Positions 1-8,249 of a stretch of DNA of 64,000 bases are shown in pieces (positions within the stretch are counted from its first letter, which is position 1; each line of letters opens with the position of its first letter). The DNA is from Streptomyces sp. NBC_01498. Its GTDB lineage: Bacteria; Actinomycetota; Actinomycetes; Streptomycetales; Streptomycetaceae. Under the pieces are notes generated by a model, which did no database searches, was not told the DNA's origin, and saw nothing but the letters and a program-made list of their open reading frames with translations. The position numbers and the translations under genes are program-made. Location: assembly GCF_036327775.1 (NCBI RefSeq), contig NZ_CP109598.1:5344001-5408000 (forward strand). Reading direction: 5' to 3'.

Positions 1-1504
1 TACGCCACTCACGGGGGAGGCCGTCGGCCGGTGCCCACTCGCTGTCGGTGCTCAGGTCGCTCAGATCCTTTGCGGCTTGGTGGAGTTGGCCGCCCAGCTC
101 CGATGCCTGCCGGGCCAGCAGCGCGGGGCGCAGGGTCTGCCGGGAGGTCGTGCGGACATGGCGGGCCGGGGTCAGGTCCACGGCCTCGTTGAGGAGGTCC
201 GTGATCGGTACGGCTTCGGCGATGCCCGGAATTCCGGTGAAGCCGTCCTTGTCGGCGAGGAAAGTCCGCCATGCCGACAGAACGGTGTTGTCGACGGCAG
301 CCCAGTCGAGTTTCCGGTTCTCCGAGGCGGCGGCATCGACGAGCAGCACCGACCCCGGAGGCTCAGCACCGGGATCGGGCCGTTCGAGTACCCACAGGTG
401 CAGGCCGATATGGAGTGGGGTGGCCGCGCCCTGGGGGAGCGAGACGATCGCGCGGAGGGCTCCGTCACGTACGAGTTGCGCCCGGATGCGCCGGCCGGCG
501 GTGCGTTCCGCGACTGCCGGCGGCATGAGGAGCACGGCACGGCCGCCGGGCACGAGATGGGCCAGGGAGTGCTGTACCCAGGCGAGTTCGGGCTCGCCCT
601 TGGGCGGGACGCCGTAGGCCCAGCGCTGGTCGTACGCGAGATCCTCGTGCCCCCACTCACGGACTCCGTACGGGGGATTGCACAGTACGGCGTCGGCGGC
701 GAGGTCCTCGAAGGTGTCGGAGCGCAGACTGTCCCCCGCACGTACGGACACAGTGGCTTCGGGGGCTCTCAGCAGGAGCCGAACGGCGGCCTGGGCGGCC
801 TGCGCGGGCAGGATGTCCTGGCCGTGCAGTGCCGTCGCGCCCTCGGATGCCGCGGCGGCGAGCAGAGATCCGATACCGCACGCCGGGTCGAGGACGCTCT
901 TGGGGAACGCACCCGCGCTGTCGGTCAGGAGGCGGGCCATGAGGTCGGCCAGGGGGCGCGGTGTGAGGTAGGTGCCGGTGGCGCCCGTGTCCTCCAGCAG
1001 GCGTTCGGCCAGGACGTCCGCCGCGGCCTCGGCGCCGTCCGTGACGAAATACCGCAGGAGGCTTCTCACCGGCCCGGCCGCCTCGGGGCCGTACGCGGCG
1101 CCCTTGGGGCCCGGGATGGACCGGGCTCCGTCGTCCGTTGCCGACCTGACCCAACGCAGCAGGGGTTCGTCACGCAGTTCGGGCAGGGCCTCGCTCTCGC
1201 TCCGGTCCAGCCGGGCGGCCGCGAGCACCACGGGAAGCAGGTCCAGCGCCAGTTCGCCGCCGCCGGGATGGGTCCGCAGCGTCGTGCGAAGGCGGTCTGC
1301 CGGGGTGTCCTCAGGGAGTTGGCCACGGGCGGAAAGCCAGGCGCGAACGGCGTCGAGATCGTAGGTGGGGCTGCTGTCCGTGCCTCCCGCCGGGGTGGGG
1401 AAGTCCGGGTGCCTACGACGCCAGTTGCTCACCGTGGCACGGGTGACCCCGGCCAGCCGGGAAATGTCGGCGGCGGTCACGAGGGCGCCGGCCTGCTGGT
1501 TCAT
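1..1504 (-). CDS. N-6 adenine DNA methylase with N-terminal HTH (C-terminus cut by window edge)
   Basis: S-adenosylmethionine-dependent methyltransferase expected to methylate adenine N6 in DNA. The frame is open from an ATG at 1504 to the left edge, about 501 codons, with no stop. Residues about 8-50 (VTAADISRLAGVTRATVSNW) form a helix-turn-helix or excisionase-like domain. The SAM-binding motif I DPACGIGSLL starts at residue 206, and the catalytic motif IV NPPYGV at residue 276. The downstream part resembles HsdM-like N6_Mtase proteins. A TATAGA hexamer on the minus strand about 40 nt upstream could be a -10 box. It is divergent from the TIGR04141 gene. Its target and any partner nuclease cannot be seen; it could be an orphan methylase or part of a defence cassette extending left. 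Confidence 0.85.
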   Translation of the reverse strand, partial: MNQQAGALVTAADISRLAGVTRATVSNWRRRHPDFPTPAGGTDSSPTYDLDAVRAWLSARGQLPEDTPADRLRTTLRTHPGGGELALDLLPVVLAAARLDRSESEALPELRDEPLLRWVRSATDDGARSIPGPKGAAYGPEAAGPVRSLLRYFVTDGAEAAADVLAERLLEDTGATGTYLTPRPLADLMARLLTDSAGAFPKSVLDPACGIGSLLAAAASEGATALHGQDILPAQAAQAAVRLLLRAPEATVSVRAGDSLRSDTFEDLAADAVLCNPPYGVREWGHEDLAYDQRWAYGVPPKGEPELAWVQHSLAHLVPGGRAVLLMPPAVAERTAGRRIRAQLVRDGALRAIVSLPQGAATPLHIGLHLWVLERPDPGAEPPGSVLLVDAAASENRKLDWAAVDNTVLSAWRTFLADKDGFTGIPGIAEAVPITDLLNEAVDLTPARHVRTTSRQTLRPALLARQASELGGQLHQAAKDLSDLSTDSEWAPADGLPREWR

Positions 1505-1581
1505 GGGCTCCTGCCGGGTGACGTCGGGACGGTGGGCTGGATGGGTTCACTCTATACCAGCACCCAACCGTCGTGAACCAT

Positions 1582-1610
1582 TTGACAGTGCTTTCAGTCG
1601 ACGCTCTACT
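1582..1610 (+). promoter_or_regulatory. Candidate promoter for the TIGR04141 gene
   Basis: TTGACA at 1582-1587, a 17-bp spacer and TCTACT at 1605-1610 (4 of 6 matches to a -10 box). It lies 88 bp upstream of the ATG at 1698, inside the divergent intergenic region shared with the methylase. Read from sequence only. Confidence 0.4.
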
Positions 1611-1697
1611 GGTTCTGCTTTCACCTGCATTCCCGGCTTCCCCGGGGGTCCCGGGCATCGCATGCCCGGAAGACGTCGATACGAATGGAGCGGCTCC

Positions 1698-3392
1698 ATG
1701 GCCACCACTACCTCCGGTACGTCCAAGCGCACCCTGTACCGGCTCACGGGTATCGCTCCCTCGGTCGACGCCATGTTCGACGTTCTCGATGCGGCCCAGC
1801 TCGAAGCCGTAGACGCGGAGCTGCACTTCCCGCAGGAGCGGCTGGGCGTTCCGGCGCTGCTGGTCACCGGCAGCTTCGAGCAGCCGGTCGCGAGCTGGTG
1901 CGGCGAGATCAGTCGTACGACCGGGTGCGAGGTGTCGCGGCCCGTGAACCGGTCGGCGGGGCTCCTGATGCTCGCGGTCGACGAGGAGGTGTATGCCGTC
2001 GGTTACGACCAGGGCTTCCGGCTGGTGCCCGACCGTGTCAAGGACCGGCGGTTCGGGCTGGGTTTCGTGATCCGCCGGGTGGACCCCGGCCAGATCCGGG
2101 ACATGGTCTCCCATACGCCGGGCAACGGCCGGACCGACATCACGCTCGTGCCTGGCGGTGCTCCGGTCTGGAGCCTGGGTGTCCAGGAGCACGCGCAGAT
2201 CGTGCGGCGGCTGGGAGGGCGGCTGGACGGCCTCCAGATGACCATCGCTCAGAACGACCGTACGAAGATCTCCAGCGTCGAGGGCGGTACCGGGCTGCGG
2301 ATGCGCCTCGGAATCGACGCCATGGACCTGGTCACGGACATCCGCGCCATCGCCCGTGTTCTGCGGGAGGAGGCACCCACGCCGGAGTTGGAGTTCGTCG
2401 AGCACATCGTTCCGGTCAAGGACGACGACCTCGTCGCGCGGCTGGAGAAGCAGCTCGACGACATGCTCGGCGAGCGGGCGGACGGCCGTATCGCGGTTGC
2501 CGTCCCGTCCGACCACTGGGACGACTACGGCGCCGCCCAGGCGTTCGCGACCAGGGTCAAGCGCTCGGAGGCCCACCTCACCGACGACTTCAGCCTTGAG
2601 TACGTCCTCAACCGGGCACGCGTGCAGCGGGCGGGAACGCGCTTCGCCGCGTTGCGGGACGGCACCGTAACCCTTTACACGCACACCCGGGCCGAGAAGG
2701 GCGACGTCCTCTGGACGTCGGGCGTGCTGCGGTGGATCGAGGCGGAGGTGGCGCTCGGCGCCGGCCGGTTCTTTCTGCTGGACGGGCAGTGGTACGTAAT
2801 CGGTGAGGCGTACCTGAAGACGATCCGTGAGCAGGTGAAGCAGCTCATCACCGAGGCGCCTGCGGTGAACCTTCCGGCCTGGGTGCTCGGCGACAACGAG
2901 CGGAAGTACAACGAGTCGGTGCCCGATCTGCGGCCCGGGTACGTCTGCTTCGACCGGGACAACGTCCGGACGTCGCTGCACCGGGGCAACGGCGTGGAGA
3001 TCTGCGACCTGCTGAGTCCGGACAACGTCCTGGTCATGGTGAAGCGTGCCAAGGGGTCCGACGCGCTGAGCCATCTGTTCGGCCAGGCCGTGGTCGCCGT
3101 GCAGACCCTGCTGCACTCGCCGCAGGCCGCAGACGCCTTTGCCCGGAAGGTTGCCGCGGCCCGGCCCGGCCGGGCCCTGCCGGAGGGTTTCCGGCCGTCG
3201 AAGGTCGTCTTCGCGATCCTGCTGAAGAACGGGACCGACCTCACCGCCGACACGCTGTTCCCCTTCTCTCAGGTCACTCTCGTGCAGACGGCCAAGATGC
3301 TCCAGGCGTGGGGAGTGGCCGTTGAGGTCGTCGGGATCCGGGCCGTGACGGCGACTCCGAACCGGGCGGGAATCCGCCACCTGGTCGCGTAA
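1698..3392 (+). CDS. TIGR04141 / DUF6119 family sporadically distributed protein
   Basis: A soluble 564-aa protein whose overall sequence resembles TIGR04141, a family named for its patchy occurrence, often on mobile or defence-associated DNA; its biochemical role is not established. The start is the ATG at 1698 (MATTTSGTSKRTLYRLTG). An upstream in-frame extension to 1365 is open but crosses the divergent promoter region and was not used. I see no signal peptide or transmembrane segment. Third codon positions carry more A/T than in core genes of the window (for example GGT, GTT and GAT early on), which would fit acquisition by transfer. The divergent neighbour is a DNA methylase, so a linked defence or antitoxin role is plausible but is inference. 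Confidence 0.7.
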   Translation: MATTTSGTSKRTLYRLTGIAPSVDAMFDVLDAAQLEAVDAELHFPQERLGVPALLVTGSFEQPVASWCGEISRTTGCEVSRPVNRSAGLLMLAVDEEVYAVGYDQGFRLVPDRVKDRRFGLGFVIRRVDPGQIRDMVSHTPGNGRTDITLVPGGAPVWSLGVQEHAQIVRRLGGRLDGLQMTIAQNDRTKISSVEGGTGLRMRLGIDAMDLVTDIRAIARVLREEAPTPELEFVEHIVPVKDDDLVARLEKQLDDMLGERADGRIAVAVPSDHWDDYGAAQAFATRVKRSEAHLTDDFSLEYVLNRARVQRAGTRFAALRDGTVTLYTHTRAEKGDVLWTSGVLRWIEAEVALGAGRFFLLDGQWYVIGEAYLKTIREQVKQLITEAPAVNLPAWVLGDNERKYNESVPDLRPGYVCFDRDNVRTSLHRGNGVEICDLLSPDNVLVMVKRAKGSDALSHLFGQAVVAVQTLLHSPQAADAFARKVAAARPGRALPEGFRPSKVVFAILLKNGTDLTADTLFPFSQVTLVQTAKMLQAWGVAVEVVGIRAVTATPNRAGIRHLVA

Positions 3393-3456
3393 CGGGGCCG
3401 TCCAACGCATCCATGGGTAACTAGGACCACCCGGACCGACGGGCTTCCGATCCGCC

Positions 3457-3913
3457 TCAGCCGTTGACGGGCAGGCACTCTACGTCACCACCGTAGAGTT
3501 CGCTGCAGCATGCGAAGGCGACCGGGCGGAGTCGGCCCAGGAGTCTTGCGTGGCCATCAAGGCAGCCACGCAAGCGCCCTCCCTCGACGTTTGCACAGGT
3601 CATAGGGGTGCAGAGATGCTCGCCTGCGTAGAGCCCGACTCGTCTGCCGCCCCGGTCCCCCGCGCCGCGCCGTCCGCGCCCGTGCGGGTGGTCCCGGCCC
3701 TTGAGGTGGAGCGGGAAGAGCACGATCCACTGCACCGGGCTGCCGATCGCCCACCCCTGCGGGCTGTCCAGGGTCAGGGAGCCGGCCGGGAAGATCACGG
3801 GAGCGCCCCGACGGACCGGGCGCGGGCGCCCGTGTGGACCCGGAGGGCGTCGGCGGCGATCAGCAGGACGAGGGCAGATGGCCGGGGGACTCGCTCGTCG
3901 CTTCGGCCATCAT
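3457..3913 (-). pseudogene. Frameshifted conserved hypothetical gene
   Basis: Three minus-strand frames read as one protein broken twice. Frame A starts at ATG 3913 (or 3910) behind GAGAGAGG and gives MMAEATSESPGHLPSSC before a stop. Frame B then gives SALVLLIAADALRVHTGAR and stops at about 3797. Frame C runs from GTG 3798 to 3457 (113 aa, VIFPAGSLTLDSPQGWAIG...), with cysteines in CTPMTC, RGC and ACC. Strong G/C third-position bias continues from one frame into the next, and the switches fall near CCC runs. This suggests one original gene with two single-base indels, or two sequencing errors. The 113-aa frame C could also be a separate intact gene. I do not recognise the family. Confidence 0.45.
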
Positions 3914-3983
3914 CCGTCGCCTCTCTCCCGGTCCGCCGGACGCCGCGTCGCAGGGCGGCCCGGTTCGCGGCCCCCGCCCGTGG

Positions 3984-4334
3984 TCAGAGTTCCTCCGCCC
4001 GCAGGGCCAGGTCCTGGAGGATGTCCGTCGAGGAGACCTCCGGGCCGCTCGCGTCGTGGACGCGGGCCAGGGTCACGAAGGCGAGCGTGAAGGCGCCGAC
4101 GAGTTGTTCCACCGCGCCGCCGACCTCCCGGCCGAGCAGGGCGCTCAGGTCCTCCGGGGACACGTCGGCCGGGACCTCGACGCGGGGCATCGTCTCGTTG
4201 AGCAGTTCGGTCACGACGCCCATCTCGGCGTCCATGTCCTGTTCCTGGCTGGTGTTCTCCTCAAGCCGGCGCTGCCAGTCCGCGGCCTGCGTCAGGATGC
4301 CGATCACGCGCTTCAGGACCTCGCTCTGCTCCAT
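3984..4334 (-). CDS. Conserved hypothetical protein, 116 aa
   Basis: A small acidic, mostly helical soluble protein (MEQSEVLKRVIGILTQAAD...), with no signal peptide, membrane segment or recognisable catalytic motif. The start at 4334 was chosen over the open extension to 4424 because the extra 30 residues are arginine/proline-rich, unlike a real N-terminus, and the core begins with a typical amphipathic helix. It follows the phzF-like gene by 49 bp on the same strand, so the two may be co-transcribed. Function unknown. Confidence 0.7.
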   Translation of the reverse strand: MEQSEVLKRVIGILTQAADWQRRLEENTSQEQDMDAEMGVVTELLNETMPRVEVPADVSPEDLSALLGREVGGAVEQLVGAFTLAFVTLARVHDASGPEVSSTDILQDLALRAEEL

Positions 4335-4383
4335 GCGGTGAGCATAGGCGGGGGAGGGACGGGCGCGGGGGTAGCGGCACGGC

Positions 4384-5265
4384 TCACGCGCCGATGGGCG
4401 TTCCCGCGCCGGACACCCGTACACGGCGGTCGTCCGCCCGCAGCTCCACCGTCAGCACGCCCGGCCGGCCCAGTTCCGTGCCCTGGTGCAGGGTGAGGAC
4501 CGATGGCACGGGGACCAGGCCGAGTTCGCGCGCGTACGCCCCGAAGGCCGCCGCCGCGGCGCCCGTCGCCGGGTCCTCCACCACGCCGCCCACCGGGAAC
4601 GGGTCGCGTACGTGGAAGACGTCGGCCGACTCGCGCCACACGAGCTGGAGCGTGGTCAGGTCCAGGCGGTGCATCAGGGCTTCGAGGCGGGCGTAGTCGT
4701 AGCGCAGTTCCGCCAGCCGGGCGCGGGTGGCCGCGCCCACCACGAGATGGCGGGCGCCGGCATAGGCGATACGGGACGGCAGGGCCGGGTCGAGGTCGGC
4801 GGCCGGCCAGTCGAGCGCCGCCAGCGCCTCGGTGAGATCCGCGTCCGCCACCGGCTCGACGCGCGGTTCGACGCTGGTGAGGGTCGCGCGCGGCGGGCCG
4901 CCGTCCGCCGGTGCGGCGACCGAAACCGGGACCGTCCCGGCGCGGGTCTCGAACACCAGGTCGCCCGCGCCGATCCGCTCGGCCAGGGCGACCGCCGCGG
5001 CGACGGTGGCGTGCCCGCAGAACGGGACCTCGGCCTTCGGGCTGAAGTACCTGACGGCGAATGTCCGTCCCGGCGGGCCCGCGCCGTCCGGCGCCGCCGT
5101 GAGGAACACGGACTCGCTGTACCCCAGACCGGCGGCGATCGCGAGCATCGCGTCGTCGGTGAGGCCGGACGCGTCGAGCACGACACCGGCGGGGTTGCCG
5201 CCGTCCGGGTCGGCGGAGAAGGCGGTGTAACGCAGGACGTCGCCGGTCAGCGCGGTTTCACTCAT
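4384..5265 (-). CDS. PhzF family phenazine-biosynthesis-like isomerase/epimerase
   Basis: 293 aa, the usual length for PhzF-fold enzymes, which share the diaminopimelate-epimerase fold and catalyse proton-shift isomerisations. Visible marks are GNPAGVV at residues 23-29, the region carrying the catalytic glutamate (YSESVFL, E51), the FCGHATVAAA loop and VEDPATGAAAAAFGAY near the C-terminus. No phenazine genes are nearby, so the substrate is unknown and the name describes the fold only. It starts at ATG 5265, and the region upstream is filled by 45-bp tandem repeats. Confidence 0.88.
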   Translation of the reverse strand: MSETALTGDVLRYTAFSADPDGGNPAGVVLDASGLTDDAMLAIAAGLGYSESVFLTAAPDGAGPPGRTFAVRYFSPKAEVPFCGHATVAAAVALAERIGAGDLVFETRAGTVPVSVAAPADGGPPRATLTSVEPRVEPVADADLTEALAALDWPAADLDPALPSRIAYAGARHLVVGAATRARLAELRYDYARLEALMHRLDLTTLQLVWRESADVFHVRDPFPVGGVVEDPATGAAAAAFGAYARELGLVPVPSVLTLHQGTELGRPGVLTVELRADDRRVRVSGAGTPIGA

Positions 5266-5308
5266 GCGCGTAGCAACGACCCGGCGCGGGGACTCATTCC
5301 CCGCGCCG

Positions 5309-5590
5309 GGACAGCGCCCTCGGCTCCGGTCGTCGTGCGGTGTCGCTGTCGTGGGAGAGTGCCTTCGGCTCCGGTCGTCGTGCGGTGTCGCTGTCGTGGG
5401 AGAGTGCCTTCGGCTCCGGTCGTCGTGCGGTGTCGCTGTCGTGGGAGAGTGCCTTCGGCTCCGGTCGTCGTGCGGTGTCGCCGTCGTGGGAGAGTGCCTT
5501 CAGCCGCGCTCCACGAACGGCGTCGCCGTGGCGGGACAGTGCCTTCGGCCCCGGTCGTCGTACGGCGTCGCCGTCGCGGGACAGTGCCCT
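5309..5590. repeat. 45-bp tandem repeat array (6 copies plus partial)
   Basis: Units of exactly 45 bp begin at 5321, 5366, 5411, 5456, 5501 and 5546, and a seventh in-phase unit at 5591 is the last coding segment of the SDR gene. The four left copies are nearly identical. The copies at 5501 and 5546 are diverged, and the 5501 copy keeps the CCACGAACGGC seen at the SDR 3' end. The array fills the 325-bp gap between the phzF-like start and the SDR stop. It contains no gene, although a frame without stops crosses it because the unit is a multiple of three. Confidence 0.9.
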
Positions 5591-6357
5591 CAGCCGCGCC
5601 CCACGAACGGCATCGCCGTCGCCAGCACCGTCGCGAACTGCACGTTGGCCTCCAGCGGCAGCTCCGCCATGTGCAGCACCGTCGTCGCGATGTCCGCCGC
5701 GTCCATCACCGGCTCCACGGCCAGTTCGCCGTTGGCCTGCCGCACTCCCCGGGTCATGCGCTGCGTCATGTCCGTCGCCGCGTTGCCGATGTCGATCTGG
5801 CCGCAGGCGATGCGGTACGGACGCCCGTCCAGGGACAGCGACTTGGTCAGGCCCGTGAGGGCGTGCTTCGTCGCGGTGTACGCCACCGAGTCCGGGCGCG
5901 GCGCGTGCGCCGAGACGGAGCCGTTGTTGATGATCCGGCCGCCGCCCGGGTCCTGCTCCTTCATGAGCCGGAACGCCGCCTGCGCGCAGAGGAAGGACCC
6001 CGTCAGGTTGGTGTCGACGACCTTCCGCCAGGCCGCGTAGGGCAGCTCCTCCAGGGGTACGCCGCCGGGGCCGAAGGTGCCCGCGTTGTTGAAGAGGAAG
6101 TCGACGCGTCCGTACCGCTCCCGTACGGTCGCGAACAGCGCGTCCACGTCCTCCGGCCGTGCCACGTCGGTCGGCACGCACACCGTCCCGGCGCCCGGCG
6201 CGGACTCCGCCACCAGCGCCGCCGTCTCCGCCAGGCGTTCCGCCTTCCGTCCGGCGAGCACCACCGACCAGCCCGCCCCGGCCAGGGCCACCGAGACACC
6301 CCGCCCGATGCCCGAACCGGCGCCCGTCACCACTGCGATCTTCCCCACGGCATCCAT
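5590..6357 (-). CDS. SDR family NAD(P)-dependent oxidoreductase
   Basis: Classical short-chain dehydrogenase/reductase of 255 aa. Cofactor motif TGAGSGIG begins at residue 11, NNAG is at 90-93, the catalytic Ser is in NGSVSA (about S147), and the YTATK catalytic pair is Y160/K164. Substrate unknown. The start was set at ATG 6357 ([10 protein letters not shown]), since the open extension to 6456 is proline/arginine-rich and non-homologous in style. It is divergent from the phoD gene. Its 3' end is the apparent source of the tandem array downstream. Confidence 0.92.
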   Translation of the reverse strand: MDAVGKIAVVTGAGSGIGRGVSVALAGAGWSVVLAGRKAERLAETAALVAESAPGAGTVCVPTDVARPEDVDALFATVRERYGRVDFLFNNAGTFGPGGVPLEELPYAAWRKVVDTNLTGSFLCAQAAFRLMKEQDPGGGRIINNGSVSAHAPRPDSVAYTATKHALTGLTKSLSLDGRPYRIACGQIDIGNAATDMTQRMTRGVRQANGELAVEPVMDAADIATTVLHMAELPLEANVQFATVLATAMPFVGRG

Positions 6358-6565
6358 GGGCCCGCAGCGTACGGGAGGGGAGGCGGCGGGGGTACGGGGC
6401 AGGGCCCGGCGGGCCGCACCGGGCCGGTGGCGGGACGGCGGGACCGGCGGGCGCACGGGGAACTCATCGTGCGGACATCCCGATGTCGTGCACCCGACAA
6501 CGGCCGGACGTCGCGTCCGACTGCACTGTCCTGCGACAACAGCCGTCAGGGGAGGGGCACTTCAC

Positions 6566-8227
6566 ATGACACCCGTACGCCACGGCAGGCCCGCCGGACC
6601 GACCACCGCCGCACACTCGCCCGAGCTGAGGGCCGCGGCCGCCCGGCTCGGCCGCCGCCGGTTCCTCACCGTCACGGGCGCCGCCGCCGCGCTCGCCTTC
6701 GCCGTCGGCCTGCCCACGGCGGGCGCCGCGAGCGCCGCCGAACTGGACGCCTCGAAGATCCCCAGCGACCCCTTCACGCTCGGCGTCGCCTCCGGCGACC
6801 CGGCGCCCGCCTCCGTGCTGCTCTGGACCCGCCTCGCGCCGAGCCCGTACGAGAGCGACAGCGGTCTGCCGCGCACCAGGGTCTCCGTACGCTGGGAGGT
6901 CGCCCACGACGAACGGTTCACCCGCGTCGTCAGACGCGGAACCACCACCGCCCACCCCGAGTTCGACCACAGCGTCCACGTCGAGGTCACCGGCCTGGAC
7001 GCGGACCGCTTCTACTACTACCGCTTCCGCGCGGGCACCTGGATCAGCCCGGTCGGCCGTACCCGCACCGCCCCCGCGCGCTCCGCGAACATCACGGAGC
7101 TGAAGCTCGCCGCCGTCTCCTGCCAGGCGTACCACGACGGCTACTTCACCGCCTACCGGCACCTGGCCGCCGAGGACCTCGATGTCGTCCTGCATCTCGG
7201 CGACTATCTGTACGAGTACGCCGTCACCGCCGTCGGCGGCGCCCGCAACTACACCGGCCGGCGGCTGCCCGCGCACTACAACCGCGAGACGCTGACGCTG
7301 GAGGACTACCGGCTGCGGTACGGGCTGTACAAGTCGGACCCGGACCTGATGGCCGCGCACGCCGCGCACCCCTTCGTGGTGACCTGGGACGACCACGAGA
7401 CGGAGAACAACTACGCGGACGGGACGCCCGAGAACGACGTGCCGCCGGAGGAGTTCCTGCTGCGCCGGGCCGCCGCCTACCGCGCGTACTGGGAGAACCA
7501 GCCGCTGCGCACCCCGCAGCGGCCCGAAGGAGCCGACATGCGGCTCTACCGGCGCCTGCACTTCGGCCGCCTCGCCCAGTTCGACATCCTCGACACCCGC
7601 CAGTACCGCTCCGACCAGGCGTACGGAGACGGCTGGCAGGTCCCCGGACCCGAGTCCGAGGACCCGGCGCGCACGATGACCGGCGCGGCGCAGGAACGCT
7701 GGCTGCTCGACGGCTGGAAGGAGTCCCGCGCCACCTGGAACCTGCTGCCGCAGCAGGTCACGTTCGCGCAGCGGCGCGATGTGCCCCGCCCCGACTTCAA
7801 GCTGTCGATGGACAGTTGGGACGGCTACCCGGCCTCCCGGCAGCGCCTCCTGGACGGCGCGAACGCCGCCGGTGTGGACAATCTGATGGTGCTCACCGGC
7901 GACGTGCACGTCGGCTACGGCTTCGACCTCAAGGCCGACTTCGACGATCCCGACTCCCGCACCGTCGGCACCGAGATCGTCGCGACCTCCGTCGCCAGCG
8001 GCAAGGACGGCGCCGACCGGCCCGCCAACTACGACAACCTCACCACCGCCAACCCGCACATGAAGTTCTACAACGGGCGGCGCGGCTATGTGACCGTCAC
8101 GCTCGGCAAGCGGCAGGCGCGCGCCGACTTCAGGACGGTCTCCGCCGTCACGACGCCCGGCGCGCCGGTGTCGACGGCCGGGTCCTTCGTGACGGAGACG
8201 GCCGACCCGGGTCTGAAGCCCGTCTGA
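6566..8227 (+). CDS. phoD: PhoD-type alkaline phosphatase/phosphodiesterase, Tat-exported
   Basis: Secreted phosphomonoesterase/phosphodiesterase of 553 aa for scavenging phosphate. A Tat signal (GRRRFLTVTGAAAALAFAVG) lies at about residues 30-52. The PhoD_N domain follows (LGVASGDPAPASVLLWTRLAP), then the metallophosphatase domain with AVSCQAY, LHLGDYLYEY, VTWDDHETENNY and LTGDVHVGY. The start is ATG 6566, preceded by GGGGAGGGG; earlier in-frame starts back to 6077 belong to the opposite-strand SDR region. I could not find a clear PhoP box (GTTCACC repeats) in the 208 bp upstream. Such enzymes use Ca/Fe cofactors. Confidence 0.93.
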   Translation: MTPVRHGRPAGPTTAAHSPELRAAAARLGRRRFLTVTGAAAALAFAVGLPTAGAASAAELDASKIPSDPFTLGVASGDPAPASVLLWTRLAPSPYESDSGLPRTRVSVRWEVAHDERFTRVVRRGTTTAHPEFDHSVHVEVTGLDADRFYYYRFRAGTWISPVGRTRTAPARSANITELKLAAVSCQAYHDGYFTAYRHLAAEDLDVVLHLGDYLYEYAVTAVGGARNYTGRRLPAHYNRETLTLEDYRLRYGLYKSDPDLMAAHAAHPFVVTWDDHETENNYADGTPENDVPPEEFLLRRAAAYRAYWENQPLRTPQRPEGADMRLYRRLHFGRLAQFDILDTRQYRSDQAYGDGWQVPGPESEDPARTMTGAAQERWLLDGWKESRATWNLLPQQVTFAQRRDVPRPDFKLSMDSWDGYPASRQRLLDGANAAGVDNLMVLTGDVHVGYGFDLKADFDDPDSRTVGTEIVATSVASGKDGADRPANYDNLTTANPHMKFYNGRRGYVTVTLGKRQARADFRTVSAVTTPGAPVSTAGSFVTETADPGLKPV

Positions 8228-8249
8228 CCAACCGCTCTCTGACGGTGTG

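Noticed and set aside
3392..3984. tRNA gene or attachment site beside the possible defence module
   Set aside because: No cloverleaf-compatible arms or CCA end, and no repeat of a tRNA end was seen; only the frameshifted gene is supported.
5294..6181. 295-aa minus-strand frame crossing the 45-bp repeats
   Set aside because: It is a shadow frame of the SDR gene; it continues only because 45 bp keeps the frame, and the repeated peptide has no start or ribosome site.
6358..6565. PhoP (PHO) box upstream of the phosphatase gene
   Set aside because: No repeated GTTCACC-like motif was found on either strand in the divergent gap.
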